The notes: generated from the sequence alone by a model not told the origin. A DNA stretch of 64,000 nucleotides from Oceanobacillus salinisoli (GCF_009733865.1 NZ_WOFB01000018.1:83967-147966), one strand, 5' to 3'; positions 37,942-47,168 are shown, counted from the first letter of the stretch. Made by a program: numbers and translations.

Positions 37942-38871
37942 TTAAAATACATATGAACCAGGTAACTTCTGAATTCCCTTTTGATTTGCTCTATTAACAA
38001 TATTACTCATTCTATGGTGTTGATAAATAGAATTAAATCCACGGCTGGGAGGTTTTATTTCTTTAAGAGGTATAATACCACTTCCAAATCCGGAAACTTC
38101 AACTATAGTATTTGCAAGACATCTTACATAAAAGGTTGGTAGTAACGATTTTCCATATGTACTGTATATTGTTTCTTGAATCCCATACAATATATGGTTA
38201 GAACAAAAATTGTGAATATACTCATCTCTATGGTGAGTATTTGGAATATGTTTTTTATTCTTTATTTTTTTTATAACATATAAATCACTATATTTGTCTA
38301 AGGAATTCCATTCACGAGGATTTTCAATTAACTCATAAGAAAATTCTTTTATACTCTCTTTCACTTGTATGGTTAAAAACTCTTCTCGGTTAGTCTTTTC
38401 ATCATATTGTTGAATATGATCTGTTATATCCTTATAAATCGTATTGCCAACTTCATTAGGCTTAATTAGTCGAACATTCGTATATTTCTCCTGATAGAAT
38501 CCCCACTTTTCTTTAGGTATATATTTTAGGACTGTAATAAATACGTAATCTCCAACCTCAGGTATCCCATTGATGTAGCCTTTATCTAACTCTTCATCTA
38601 AATAAGAAAAATATATTGTGTTTTCATCTACCTTAGATATTTTTCTCCAAATGTTATGGTAATAATATGATTCATACATTGACATATCTTTTATTTCTGT
38701 TGCTTCTAATCCCTTTGAATTTTTACTAGGTTTAAACTCCACAGCAGCATCTCTAGATAACTTGTCAACAACTTCCACATTCGAAATATGGAAAAATCTT
38801 TCCTTAAAATCTTCTCCGATTATAAATCCAAATCCCTTTTTAGAATTATACATTTTAACTCTGCCTTTCAT
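37942..38871 (-). CDS. protein with N-terminal cold-shock domain and unknown C-terminal region
   Basis: 309-aa protein. Residues 1-~65 form a cold-shock OB fold: KMYNSKKGFGFII (RNP1-like KGFGFI), RFFHISNV (RNP2-like FFHIS) and AVEFKPSKNSKGLEATEI. The remaining ~240 residues are charged and aromatic, with no domain I recognise; HHRDEYIHNFCSN and VEVSGFGSGIIPLKEIKPP stand out. Start supported by ggagggattga before the ATG. Nucleic-acid binding is likely; the job is unknown. It stands alone on the minus strand between two direct REP repeats, suggesting an acquired cargo gene. Confidence 0.8.
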   Translation of the reverse strand: MKGRVKMYNSKKGFGFIIGEDFKERFFHISNVEVVDKLSRDAAVEFKPSKNSKGLEATEIKDMSMYESYYYHNIWRKISKVDENTIYFSYLDEELDKGYINGIPEVGDYVFITVLKYIPKEKWGFYQEKYTNVRLIKPNEVGNTIYKDITDHIQQYDEKTNREEFLTIQVKESIKEFSYELIENPREWNSLDKYSDLYVIKKIKNKKHIPNTHHRDEYIHNFCSNHILYGIQETIYSTYGKSLLPTFYVRCLANTIVEVSGFGSGIIPLKEIKPPSRGFNSIYQHHRMSNIVNRANQKGIQKLPGSYVF

Positions 38872-39030
38872 TCAATCCCTCCATATCAAACATATAATTA
38901 TATAATATCTTCTTCTTTCAACGAGAACCACCTTAATGGAAAGAGTGAGCACTTTTTTCGAAATGATAGAGCTACTCTAAAGGTAGTGAGGGGGTGGATT
39001 TAATGGCCCCTTAAGTTGTACGTTAGTTGT

Positions 39031-39228
39031 GGACCAGAGGGACAGGCACCGAGGTCCATTTTACAGTAGGGATACGGGAGGGGTGAACCTGTTCCCCCGG
39101 TCTGTATCCTACTGTATAAATAGTATGGTCTAATTATTTGCGAAATCTTGCTTCATTGGTGTTTCCATAACTTACCTAAACTTTGTGGTAAGACCTACAC
39201 ATACTAGAAGATTTAAAAGAAGAAGAGG
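39031..39228. repeat. REP-like element 4, near-copy of element 2
   Basis: Begins gtggaccagagggacaggc and follows element 2 closely through tacagtaggg, cctgttcccccggtctg, tatcctactgtataaatagt and the downstream extension, with a few small differences. The two direct copies bracket the cold-shock-domain gene. Confidence 0.88.
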
Positions 39229-39268
39229 GGTGCGGGAATATTTAATCCCTCCAAGAAATTTGTGTCAG

Positions 39269-39411
39269 GACCAGAGGGAGGTCTAAATTACCAAGGAATT
39301 CCATTATTATTCGCCTCTCGATAAGATAGTCTTAATGATTGAATTTTCCTTTTCAAGTCAGGGTTAGGACGTATATAATCACCTAAACTTTTGTTTGTCT
39401 TTTTTGGACAT
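39269..39411 (-). other. degenerate REP end and short minus-strand ORF remnant
   Basis: A truncated core (ggaccagagggaggtct) lies at 39269. On the minus strand an open stretch reads KKTNKSLGDYIRPNPDLKRK, continuing to NNNGIPW and a stop at 39288-39290, with no start codon in view. Probably the tail of a lost small gene. The remaining bases to 39640 are AT-rich and hold only the yifB ribosome binding site (gagaggggttg). Confidence 0.4.
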
Positions 39412-39640
39412 CAAGGACAGACACCTCGTCCTATTTTTCCTTTAATTCTGTTTAAATTTATACCAAAATTACATTTTAGACCAATAACAGTCCCCAAATC
39501 CCCATTTTGCCCTTAACAAAATTAAAATTTCCTCAACCCATATCACCCAATTTTCATATTTTAGAGTTTTGACAATCAACAAGTTTTCAACTAACTTATA
39601 CCTATCTAAGTTACTCTAAGAAAAGAGAGGGGTTGAAAAT

Positions 39641-41187
39641 ATGGCGACTGTAATTTCTAGTATTGGCTTAAAAGGGATGGAGGGTTATCGTGTGCAAGTG
39701 GAGGTGCAGCTTGTTCCGGGGGTGGAAGGGGTAAGTATTGTTGGACTTCCTGATGCATCTGTAAAGGAATCCAAAGACAGGGTGATGGCTGCGCTGTATG
39801 CTAATGATTGTGAGATTCGGGATAGAAAGGTAGTGATTAATCTATCACCTGCTGAACAGAAGAAAAATAGCCCCATTTTTGATCTGGCAATGGCGATTGG
39901 GGTGATGAAGGAGGCGATAGATATAACGGATGAGATTCCTGAAAAAGCAGCTTTTAGTGTGCTGTCACTTGAGGGGACCATTAAGTCGGTAGCGGGAATG
40001 CTACCTGCTATTATTGCTGCTAGAAAGGAAGGTTTTGAGATTTTATATTTGCCGAGAATGGATGATATGCCGCTGGATACCATAGAAGGAATCGAATTAC
40101 GATTTGTTCAAACCCTTCAGGAAGTGATTGAATCCTTCTCCGGGCAATTATCTGTCTTTAACATAGCCCCGAGTTCCTCGAAAGACACTTCAGATTCCAT
40201 AATTAATCCTACTTACGATAAAGACTTCCAACACGTGCTAGGTCACAAACAGACAAAACGTGCGTTAGAAATAGCAGCAGCTGGTGGACATAATGTGTTA
40301 ATGGTTGGCCCTCCAGGATGTGGAAAAAGCTTACTTTCTGAAACCTTTCCATCATTTTACCACCACTTAATCAAGAAAGTCGCTTTCATGTGATGAGTAT
40401 TTATCAATTGGCTGGTTTACGACCTCCTAATGCTTTTACTCCCCCCCCTATCGTTCACCACATCATTCTGCCTCTGCAGTATCACTTATTGGTGGTGGAA
40501 CCAATCCAAAGCCTGGGGAAGTGTCCCTCGCTCATCATGGGGTGCTTTTTCTAGATGAGATGGCTGAATTCCCTAAACGCACCTTAGATATGCTACGGCA
40601 GCCCATGGAAACAGGGATGGTGACGATTAGTCGGTCTGCATCTATGGTGACATACCCCGCCGATTTGTACTCATTGGGGCGATGAACCCCTGTCCTTGTG
40701 GGTATTTAGGATCCAAGTATCGCTACTGTACATGTACTCCTAAACAGATTACTTCCTATACCAACCGGATTTCCGGCCCAATTCAGGATCGGATGGATAT
40801 TTTGCTCCGCTAGATAACGTGTCCTTAGAGAATGAATCTTCGGCAAATAACGAAACTTCTGAAGCTATTCGTGAACGAGTGACACGAGCAAGGAAAAGAC
40901 AATTTCAGAGGTATGGAAAAGAAACCTGCAATGCCACGATAGAAAATGAGAAATTGCTGGAATGTACGGGCTTAACTGAAGAGCAGGAAAAGATGATGCG
41001 CAGCTGGGCAAGTAAATATAACTGGAGCACACGGGTGCAAATGAAAATAAGAAGACTTGCGAGGACGAAATCTGATTTGACCGGAGAGGATCATATTACG
41101 AACGAAGCGATTTGGGAAGCGGTGACGATGAGACGTAATCAGAATACCCATAGCAAAAAGGGGATAGAAAAAAGTAGATACACCTAA
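39641..41187 (+). pseudogene. yifB: YifB/ComM-like AAA+ ATPase, copy 2 (at least four frameshifts)
   Basis: Full-length homology with intact ends: SSIGLKGMEGYRVQVEV at the start, Walker A GPPGCGKSLLSETF, and a C-terminal Mg-chelatase domain (ECTGLTEEQEKMMRSWASKY). The frame is lost near 40352 (tcattttacc), at the c-run near 40440, near 40663 (cccgccgat) and near 40807 (ctccgctag). Each is explained by one missing base, two of them in homopolymers. The three-frame pieces read through to VTMRRNQN. It keeps the C-terminus that copy 1 lost, so the two copies are independent wrecks. Base-calling error should be excluded. Confidence 0.88.
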
Positions 41188-41211
41188 TTTTTTCACTATG
41201 AGGTGAATGGT

Positions 41212-41982
41212 ATGCCAAGAGGACCAAGAAAGAAAAGCCGTAGCGGTATCTGTCATATTATACTAAGAGGAGTCAATAGACAAACAATCTTTGAGGATGA
41301 GGAGGATAAGATAAGGTTTTTAAAGACATTGGAAAAGTATCAAGCGATTAGTAAATACCGAATCTACAGTTTCTGACTAATGGACAATCATATCCATTTA
41401 TTACTAAAGGAAACTGAGGAAAGTCTTTCGGTTGCCATACAACGGATTAGTTCAAGCTATGTGTATTGGTACAACATGAAATGCGGACGGAGTGGACATT
41501 TATTTCAAGACAGATTTAAAGCGGAAAATGTCGAGACTACTCGTTACTTTTTGACTGTTCTCCGTTACATTCATCAAAACCCGGTAAAAGCAGGATTAGT
41601 AAAGGATGTTTTTGAAAGCCGATGGACAAGTGCCAATGAATATATTTACCAAGTACAAATGGTGGATATCGATTTTGGTCTGGATTTGTTCAACCCTGAT
41701 AGAAACAAAGCGGTTAGATTATATATCGAGTATATGAAACAACCAAATAATGATCAGTGCTTAGAGATTACGGTGAAAATAAAGAGAACTGATGAGGAAG
41801 TGAGAGAATTCTTATATCAATTAGGAATTCTAAATAAAAACACCCTCCAGCAAATGGATAAAGAAAATCGGGACGCAATATTGGCGGAATTAAAGGCATT
41901 AAATGGGGTGTCCCAAAGGCAATTGTCGCGTATAACGGGAATATCTAAGACAGTGATCCAGCGAGCAGGGAGGGTTAAGTGA
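41212..41982 (+). pseudogene. REP-associated tyrosine (Y1/RAYT) transposase with one nonsense codon
   Basis: Single frame of 256 codons beginning MPRGPRKKSRSG with gaggtg upstream. It contains CHIILRGVNRQTIF, the HUH metal motif MDNHIHLLLKE, the Y1-type block TVLRYIHQNPVKAGLVKD and an HTH-like tail (GVSQRQLSRITGISKTV). TGA at 41374-41376, just before LMDNHIHLL, interrupts it; Cys or Trp is usual there. Family role: single-strand nicking at REP palindromes. A perfect 17-bp REP inverted repeat starts 17 bp behind the stop, so enzyme and substrate are side by side. The nonsense codon suggests that this copy is inactive. Confidence 0.9.
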
Positions 41983-41989
41983 ACTGGGG

Positions 41990-42048
41990 AACCGCGGGGA
42001 CAGGCACTGCGGTCCAAAAATAGTAGTGGACCGCAGTGCCTGTCACTA
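41990..42048. repeat. REP-like element 5: perfect 17-bp inverted repeat behind the RAYT gene
   Basis: gacaggcactgcggtcc (41999-42015) and its exact reverse complement ggaccgcagtgcctgtc (42028-42044), separated by 12 bases. This is the cleanest copy of the family core and probably the transposase recognition hairpin. Confidence 0.92.
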
Positions 42049-42095
42049 TGATTAGGTTACTTTTCTGTACCACAAAAGTCCTAGGAGGTGTATGT

Positions 42096-42413
42096 ATGGC
42101 GTTAATCAATAAAGTCAAAGTAGTACCTGGTTTAAAAGGATGGTTGTTGATTGAATTTGACGATAAAGCAATTAAATTGGCAAATATTAATCCTATTATC
42201 AACGGTGCTTTAGAAAAACTAAAAGATCAAACTTTTTTTGATAAAGTATTCGTTGATAAAGAGTTAAAAACTGTATCCTGGCCAGGTGAACTAGACCTCG
42301 ACCCAGATAACCTGTACCAAAAAGGGTTTGAGGACCAGAGGGACAGGCACCGAGGTCCATTTTACAGATGGCTAATTGGTAATTTGGTAATTTATACTAA
42401 CTTAATTTTTTAA
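42096..42413 (+). CDS. DUF2442-like protein with REP-derived tail
   Basis: 105-aa ORF with a strong aggaggtg ribosome binding site. Residues ~5-80 fit the DUF2442 pattern: KVVPGLKGWLLIEFDDKAIK, INPIINGALEKLKD, FFDKVFVDKELKTVSWPGE and LDLDPDNLYQKG. Such proteins usually stop near that point and often accompany toxin-antitoxin-like DUF4160 genes, none of which is seen here. From residue ~79 the frame runs into REP element 6 (FEDQRDRHRGPFYRW), so the last ~26 residues are encoded by the repeat. Probably still folded, but truncated or altered at the end. Confidence 0.7.
   Translation: MALINKVKVVPGLKGWLLIEFDDKAIKLANINPIINGALEKLKDQTFFDKVFVDKELKTVSWPGELDLDPDNLYQKGFEDQRDRHRGPFYRWLIGNLVIYTNLIF
42331..42377. 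repeat. REP-like element 6, inside the DUF2442 gene
   Basis: gaggaccagagggacaggc, then accgaggtcc and attttacagatggctaattgg, the latter shared with element 3 (ggatggccaattgg). It supplies the 3' end of the reading frame. Confidence 0.85.
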
Positions 42414-42455
42414 GAAACACATAGATGTAGTATTGATACAGATAGATAATAAAGA

Positions 42456-42486
42456 ATGCCCTAACTCATAAAAGGAATTAGAGCAT
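42456..42486 (-). terminator. terminator of the minus-strand sugar operon
   Basis: Imperfect 12-bp stem (atgctctaattc / gagttagggcat on the minus strand) followed by a weak T-rich tract, 86 bp beyond the last gene. Confidence 0.5.
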
Positions 42487-42571
42487 AATCACTCTCAAAC
42501 ACATCTACTCAATTAGGAATTCTTTCCTGCTAATTCTAGTTTATCGATTACGCCGGGATAACGAACCAACC

Positions 42572-43603
42572 CTATGTCCCACAGTTCCAGCTAAAACAAC
42601 GCTTCGGATTCTCCACTAAAATCTGATTAATCTCGCTATCACTAACACCCTTACTTTTTAACCGTGGTACAAAGTTTTCTAGAATATGGGAATAACCATA
42701 TCCACCATATTTTTTAAGAAACATCTTCAAAAAGATATCCTGAGAAAGCAGAAGCTGATTTCCGATTCCTTTTTCTAAAAGATGTACAATAGCATTTGCA
42801 TTATCTTCATCGGAAGGAGATTGTCCCTCAGGAAACATAACCTCAATTCCTATCATGTCATATTCTAGATAACATCCTCTTTTAGCTAGTGCTAATTGAT
42901 ATTCCATATCTTCCATGCTAGGATTCATATGATCAAGAATTGTCTTTTCCAGGTTTGCTCCTTCCTTTTCCACAACATCAAGAATCTTATGGCAGTGTTT
43001 TTCCCAGCCTGGTGTATGAATAGTTAATATTTTCCCGGTATCCTTCTGCGCCCTAGCAGCACCTTTTAATACCTTCATCTCTAGGTCAGTCATATCTGGC
43101 CCAACACCGATTTCGCCTATAATACCTGCTTTGATTCCTGTTCCATTTACACCTACTGTTAAATCCTGTACAATTTCCTCTCTCACTTCATCTACTGTCA
43201 TTGATTTTATTCTTTCAGGCATTGTCGGCTCAAGATAAAATCCAGATCCCATAATGATATTTAAATTAGTTCTGCGGGACACTTTATATAACGCCCAAGG
43301 ATCTCTACCAATCCCAATATTAGTTACATCAACAATTGTTGCTCCACCTCTATTATAGAAGTAACTTGCTTCTTCGGTAGCTAGATCAATATCGTCCATT
43401 AGTGCATTATCATAATTGCCGTATGGATCTAGTCTTAATTGCCCTAACATATTCATTTGGACCGGACTTTGGGCAAATCGCCTTTTTGGACCAATCGGAT
43501 CTTCCCATAATCTTGAACGATCCACAAAAAGGTGTTCATGCATAAGTGTAATCCCTAGATCTTCCACTGATAATTTTCCTTGAACGGTTTCTACGTATGT
43601 CAT
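42572..43603 (-). CDS. phosphotriesterase-family metal-dependent hydrolase, probable sugar lactonase
   Basis: 343-aa amidohydrolase-fold enzyme. Metal ligands: LMHEHLFVD (HxH, ~18-26), a central Lys/Glu region with GIKAGIIGEIGVG, IHTPGWEKHCHKIL, ILDHMN and LLSQDIFLK. ATG 43603 with aagggga eight bases upstream is preferred; the longer frame from 43654 overlaps the permease gene. Most PTE-family proteins in sugar operons open lactones or phospholactones rather than organophosphates. As last gene of a ribokinase/ABC operon, it may hydrolyse a sugar (phospho)lactone. Confidence 0.85.
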   Translation of the reverse strand: MTYVETVQGKLSVEDLGITLMHEHLFVDRSRLWEDPIGPKRRFAQSPVQMNMLGQLRLDPYGNYDNALMDDIDLATEEASYFYNRGGATIVDVTNIGIGRDPWALYKVSRRTNLNIIMGSGFYLEPTMPERIKSMTVDEVREEIVQDLTVGVNGTGIKAGIIGEIGVGPDMTDLEMKVLKGAARAQKDTGKILTIHTPGWEKHCHKILDVVEKEGANLEKTILDHMNPSMEDMEYQLALAKRGCYLEYDMIGIEVMFPEGQSPSDEDNANAIVHLLEKGIGNQLLLSQDIFLKMFLKKYGGYGYSHILENFVPRLKSKGVSDSEINQILVENPKRCFSWNCGT

Positions 43604-43625
43604 ATTTAAAATCCCCTTATAACCG

Positions 43626-44624
43626 TTATTTTTTGTTACTAAAAATTTTAACATTAATTAGAACTGCAAGTAACAGTACTAGACCTTCTGTTATTTGAAT
43701 GATATATGGTGAAACATGCATGAGTGTAAGGCCGTTTTTAATAACGCCGATTAGAGCTACACCAAAAATAGATCCTATAATGGTACCAGCTCCACCAAAT
43801 AAAGAAGTTCCTCCCAGAACAACAGCTGCAATAACGTCCATTTCAAACATATTACCTATATTAGACGATCCAGATCCTAATCTTGCTGCAATGATAAGGC
43901 CAGCTAAAGCTGCTGCACCACCACTTAACATGTAAGTCATAATCTTTACTTTCTTCGTATGTACACCTGTTCGTCGCACAGATTCTTCATTTGCACCAAT
44001 ACCTGTGACATAATTACCAAAACGCGTGTACCTTAAGGCGATAACTCCTATGATTGCTATAAAACCAGCTAGAATAACAGGAAAAGGTACGCCCAAAACT
44101 CTCCCTTGCCCCATTCCGATAATCCAGTTCTCACCTACAATCGCAACGGAATACCCTCCGGTAATTAATAATGCTAAGCCACGAACATACATTAATGATG
44201 CCAAAGTAGAAATAAGAGGAGGAATATTATGATATGCAACAACGTAACCGTTAACAAAGCCAATAGCTAAGCCGGCAGCTATTACTGCTAAAAAGGCTAC
44301 TATTAAACTTGTTCCGGAAGCTAATAACGTAGCAAGCAAAGCACTTGCTAATGCCAGTATAGATCCCACGGATAAGTCTATTCCACCAGTAGTAATTACA
44401 AACGTCATGGCAACTGCAACAATGACATTAGGTGCTACTTGGATGATTAAATTGGTTACATTAGAGGCTGATAGAAAAGATCCTGTTGCAATACCGAAAA
44501 ACAAGGATACAGCTAGCAAAACCCCAAATATACTTAAAGTAGAAAGATTTTCTCGTAAAAATTTCTTTAACTGACTTTCCTTTATTATACGTTCACTTAC
44601 ATAGACATCTTCTTCCATTTTCAT
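43626..44624 (-). CDS. ribose-type ABC transporter permease
   Basis: 332-aa RbsC/BPD2-family membrane protein with 8-10 TM helices. Family blocks: VAVAMTFVITTGGIDLSVGSILALAS, GFVNGYVVAYHNIPPLISTLASL and the EAA-like MFEMDVIAAVVLGGTSLFGGAGTI (each longer run given only in part by its key residues GGIDLSVGS and GGTSLFGG). It overlaps the ATPase gene by four bases, indicating coupling. It imports a monosaccharide together with the next two genes. Confidence 0.92.
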   Translation of the reverse strand: MKMEEDVYVSERIIKESQLKKFLRENLSTLSIFGVLLAVSLFFGIATGSFLSASNVTNLIIQVAPNVIVAVAMTFVITTGGIDLSVGSILALASALLATLLASGTSLIVAFLAVIAAGLAIGFVNGYVVAYHNIPPLISTLASLMYVRGLALLITGGYSVAIVGENWIIGMGQGRVLGVPFPVILAGFIAIIGVIALRYTRFGNYVTGIGANEESVRRTGVHTKKVKIMTYMLSGGAAALAGLIIAARLGSGSSNIGNMFEMDVIAAVVLGGTSLFGGAGTIIGSIFGVALIGVIKNGLTLMHVSPYIIQITEGLVLLLAVLINVKIFSNKK

Positions 44625-45379
44625 GACACACCCACCCCTTTATCTGGTGATCCCATAATCGATTTAATTAGGGAGTCCAATGTAAATTGCTCAATCAATC
44701 TATCATCGATACATTTTCCTTCATTAAGAACCATTATTCTGTCACAAACTTCAAATAAATCCTGTAATCTATGAGTAATTAGGACAACGCTAACGCCTTT
44801 CTTTTTAACATTATTAATTAATTCTAGAACCATATTTACTTCCTTTACCCCTAGTGCTGCAGTAGGTTCATCTAAAATCAATACCTTAGGGTCAAAAACC
44901 ATCGCCCGAGCAATCGCAACAGCCTGCCTCTGTCCTCCAGACATATTTTGTACTGGTAATTTTGTAGAAGAAATATCAATTCCCAACTTATCAAGATGTT
45001 CTCTTGACTTGGCGTGAAGCGTTTTTTGATCTATTAATCTTCCTAAAAATTTCACCGGCTCACGACCAAGAAACATATTATTAGCAACACTTAATGTATC
45101 ACATAAAGATAAGTCTTGGAAAACGGTTTCAATACTTAAATCCTTTGCTGCACGTGGGCTATCAATACTAACTTTTTTCCCTTCGAAATAAAATTCCCCT
45201 TCATCAGGAATCACAACACCACTTAATACTTTCATTAAAGTAGATTTACCAGCCCCATTATCACCGACCAGTCCTAAAACCTCACCTGGTTTTAACTGTA
45301 AATCAACACCCCTTAAGGAACGGATATTTCCATAGGATTTTTGAATATTTCTCATCTCAATTTGAAAATGCTCTTCCAC
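44621..45379 (-). CDS. sugar ABC transporter ATP-binding protein (single-domain type)
   Basis: 252-aa ATPase. Walker A GDNGAGKSTLMKVLSG (~40), Q-loop TVFQDLSL, signature MSGGQRQAVAIARAM and Walker B VLILDEPTAAL with H-loop ITHRL. Only one nucleotide-binding domain is present, unlike the tandem RbsA; this is the FrcA-like arrangement and should homodimerise. Its start lies behind a long hairpin covering the stop of the binding-protein gene, which would lower its expression relative to that gene. Confidence 0.93.
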   Translation of the reverse strand: MEEHFQIEMRNIQKSYGNIRSLRGVDLQLKPGEVLGLVGDNGAGKSTLMKVLSGVVIPDEGEFYFEGKKVSIDSPRAAKDLSIETVFQDLSLCDTLSVANNMFLGREPVKFLGRLIDQKTLHAKSREHLDKLGIDISSTKLPVQNMSGGQRQAVAIARAMVFDPKVLILDEPTAALGVKEVNMVLELINNVKKKGVSVVLITHRLQDLFEVCDRIMVLNEGKCIDDRLIEQFTLDSLIKSIMGSPDKGVGVS

Positions 45380-45398
45380 TTATGATTCCTCCCTTATT

Positions 45399-45438
45399 TT
45401 GAATAACAGAAGAGTAGCTAGCTCTTCTGTTATTCAAA
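45399..45438 (-). terminator. hairpin between binding-protein and ATPase genes
   Basis: Perfect arms tttgaataacagaagag / ctcttctgttattcaaa around a 6-7-base centre, spanning the binding-protein stop codon. No clean T-tract. Such structures typically protect the upstream message and limit read-through. Confidence 0.75.
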
Positions 45439-46392
45439 TAGTGATCTAAATTCATCAACATTGTCTTTTGTGACGATTGTTGCAGGTACATCAATAAGAC
45501 TTTCTACTTCCTCACCATTAATAATGTTTATTGCAGCAGATACTGATTCTGCACCATATTGATCTGGATGTTGTTGAATAACCGCTTCAACAAAGCCTTC
45601 ATCAATTCCTTGAACTACTTGCGGTGATAAATCCCAGCCAAATAATTTCACCTTATCTTGCATATTTTGCGTACGTACAGCTGACACAGCTCCAATAAAT
45701 GCTGGTTCACCCGTTACAAATACAGCATCCATGTCAGAATTAGAAATAAGAAGATCTTCAGACGCAGTTAATGCTTTCTCTTGGACATTTTCACTATCAA
45801 CAATATCTACAACATTTATCCCATTACTTTCCACTGTTTCTAAAAAGCTATCTTGTCTATTTACTTGAACAAATGCATTTAGTGCACCGACTACCCCAAG
45901 CTTAGCCCCATCTGAGAAGTTTTCATTAGCATATTCATTAAAGTATTCACCAAGTTTAATACTTTCCTCACTATTATCAACACCTATCTGAACATCAACA
46001 GAATCATGCTGAATAACCGAGTCTACTGAAATAACAGGAATGCCTTCACTCTCTGCTTTTTCAACTACGGGAAGTAAGGAACCAGCATCAATTGCATTAA
46101 TAATGAGTGCATCCGCACCTTCACTTATAAAATTCTCAATGGCATTATATTGGTCTACCTGTTTATTATTTGCATTATAAACATGAAGATTGACTCCCAA
46201 CTCGTCTGCCATTTCCTCTGCACCCTTAACCATTTCGGTAAAGAATAATGCTTCCTGATTAATAACGGTCATCGCAATTGTCGGTTTATCCGGATCATCA
46301 CCAGTACCACTAGCATCTCCTGATGACTCAGAACTACAAGCACTTAATACTAAAGCAAACGCAATCATCAAAACCCATCCAAGCTTTTTCAT
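45430..46392 (-). CDS. sugar ABC transporter substrate-binding lipoprotein (RbsB-like)
   Basis: 320-aa periplasmic-binding-protein type 1. Signal with lipobox: MKKLGWVLMIAFALVLSACSS, processed at the Cys. Mature protein: TIAMTVINQEALFFTEMVKG, EGADALIINAIDAGSL, VISVDSVIQHDSV and VFVTGEPAFIGAV. ATG 46392 preceded by aggggga is chosen over the longer frame from 46416. It binds a monosaccharide outside the membrane and delivers it to the adjacent permease. Confidence 0.93.
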   Translation of the reverse strand: MKKLGWVLMIAFALVLSACSSESSGDASGTGDDPDKPTIAMTVINQEALFFTEMVKGAEEMADELGVNLHVYNANNKQVDQYNAIENFISEGADALIINAIDAGSLLPVVEKAESEGIPVISVDSVIQHDSVDVQIGVDNSEESIKLGEYFNEYANENFSDGAKLGVVGALNAFVQVNRQDSFLETVESNGINVVDIVDSENVQEKALTASEDLLISNSDMDAVFVTGEPAFIGAVSAVRTQNMQDKVKLFGWDLSPQVVQGIDEGFVEAVIQQHPDQYGAESVSAAINIINGEEVESLIDVPATIVTKDNVDEFRSLFE

Positions 46393-46430
46393 AATATTTT
46401 TCCCCCTGTTATTCATTTATATTTCAGCTG

Positions 46431-47168
46431 TTATTCAGCTAAATATTGTAGTATGTTCACCCATATCTTCTGGTAGTTTTCCCAATTCATAAATTCATTC
46501 GATCCCCAGTGTGGTGCACAATCACTTGCAAAACAGACTGCTTTCCCCTTACCGTATTTGCCAGTAACTAAGAATGGATCATTGTCAACTGTAACTAAAA
46601 CTTCTGCATCAGGTTTGACGCTAAATTGGTTATACCCTAAGAATTTTGGCCATTTTGAAATACCTTCCGTAATGGAATGCTTCGTTTCTGTTGTTTCAGG
46701 ATAAACACCTTCTGGCTTCTCAACACGATCGTCTATATCCTTCATCACAACTGGAAGAACATCGGCGATTTCTGTATTTTTATAGTTGGCCTTGGCTTCA
46801 ATACCGGTGAAAGACAGATAACCACCTATCATCAGTAACCCTCCGCCATTTGCTACATACTCTTTAATTAAGCTTAGAGCGTTAGGAACTGTCCCCATTT
46901 CATAAAAGGTTTTATTTTGTAGTAGGAATGTATTGCTACCAATATCACTAATAACAATAGAGTCGTATTTATTTAATTCTTCTAAAGTCTTAGGAAAACG
47001 AATTTGCACTTCATGTGAAGGAAGATAATCTAAATCTACGCCCCCATTACGTAAGCACTCTAGTAAATAAGTGGCACCTTCTTCATATTTCGTACTTGTA
47101 AAACTGTCAAACCCTTTATGATGGATCATATGAATCGTCCATGATTCCCCAATAAACAATACTTTCAA
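46431..47168 (-). CDS. glutamine-amidotransferase-like (DUF1355-type) protein
   Basis: 245-aa cytosolic protein with a class I glutamine-amidotransferase-like flavodoxin fold: VLFIGESWTIHMIHHKG, IVISDIGSNTFLLQ, YVANGGGLLMIGGYLSFTG and VTGKYGKGKAVCFASDCAPHWG. The GGG-LMIGG segment sits where GATases have the nucleophile elbow, but no Cys is there, so amidotransferase activity is doubtful. ThuA/DUF1355 proteins are frequent in sugar operons with unclear functions. Located between the ribokinase and the binding protein. Confidence 0.75.
   Translation of the reverse strand: MKVLFIGESWTIHMIHHKGFDSFTSTKYEEGATYLLECLRNGGVDLDYLPSHEVQIRFPKTLEELNKYDSIVISDIGSNTFLLQNKTFYEMGTVPNALSLIKEYVANGGGLLMIGGYLSFTGIEAKANYKNTEIADVLPVVMKDIDDRVEKPEGVYPETTETKHSITEGISKWPKFLGYNQFSVKPDAEVLVTVDNDPFLVTGKYGKGKAVCFASDCAPHWGSNEFMNWENYQKIWVNILQYLAE

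Noticed and set aside
41212..41982. Complete insertion sequence of the IS200/IS605 type
   Set aside because: The encoded Y1 protein is longer and has the RAYT-type tail; the flanks show REP palindromes on only one side and no TnpB gene.
32586..42377. CRISPR array
   Set aside because: The ggacaggcac repeats are spaced by kilobases, are palindromic and show no regular spacers or cas genes.
46431..47168. Active glutamine amidotransferase
   Set aside because: No Cys is visible at the nucleophile-elbow position, so only the fold is called.
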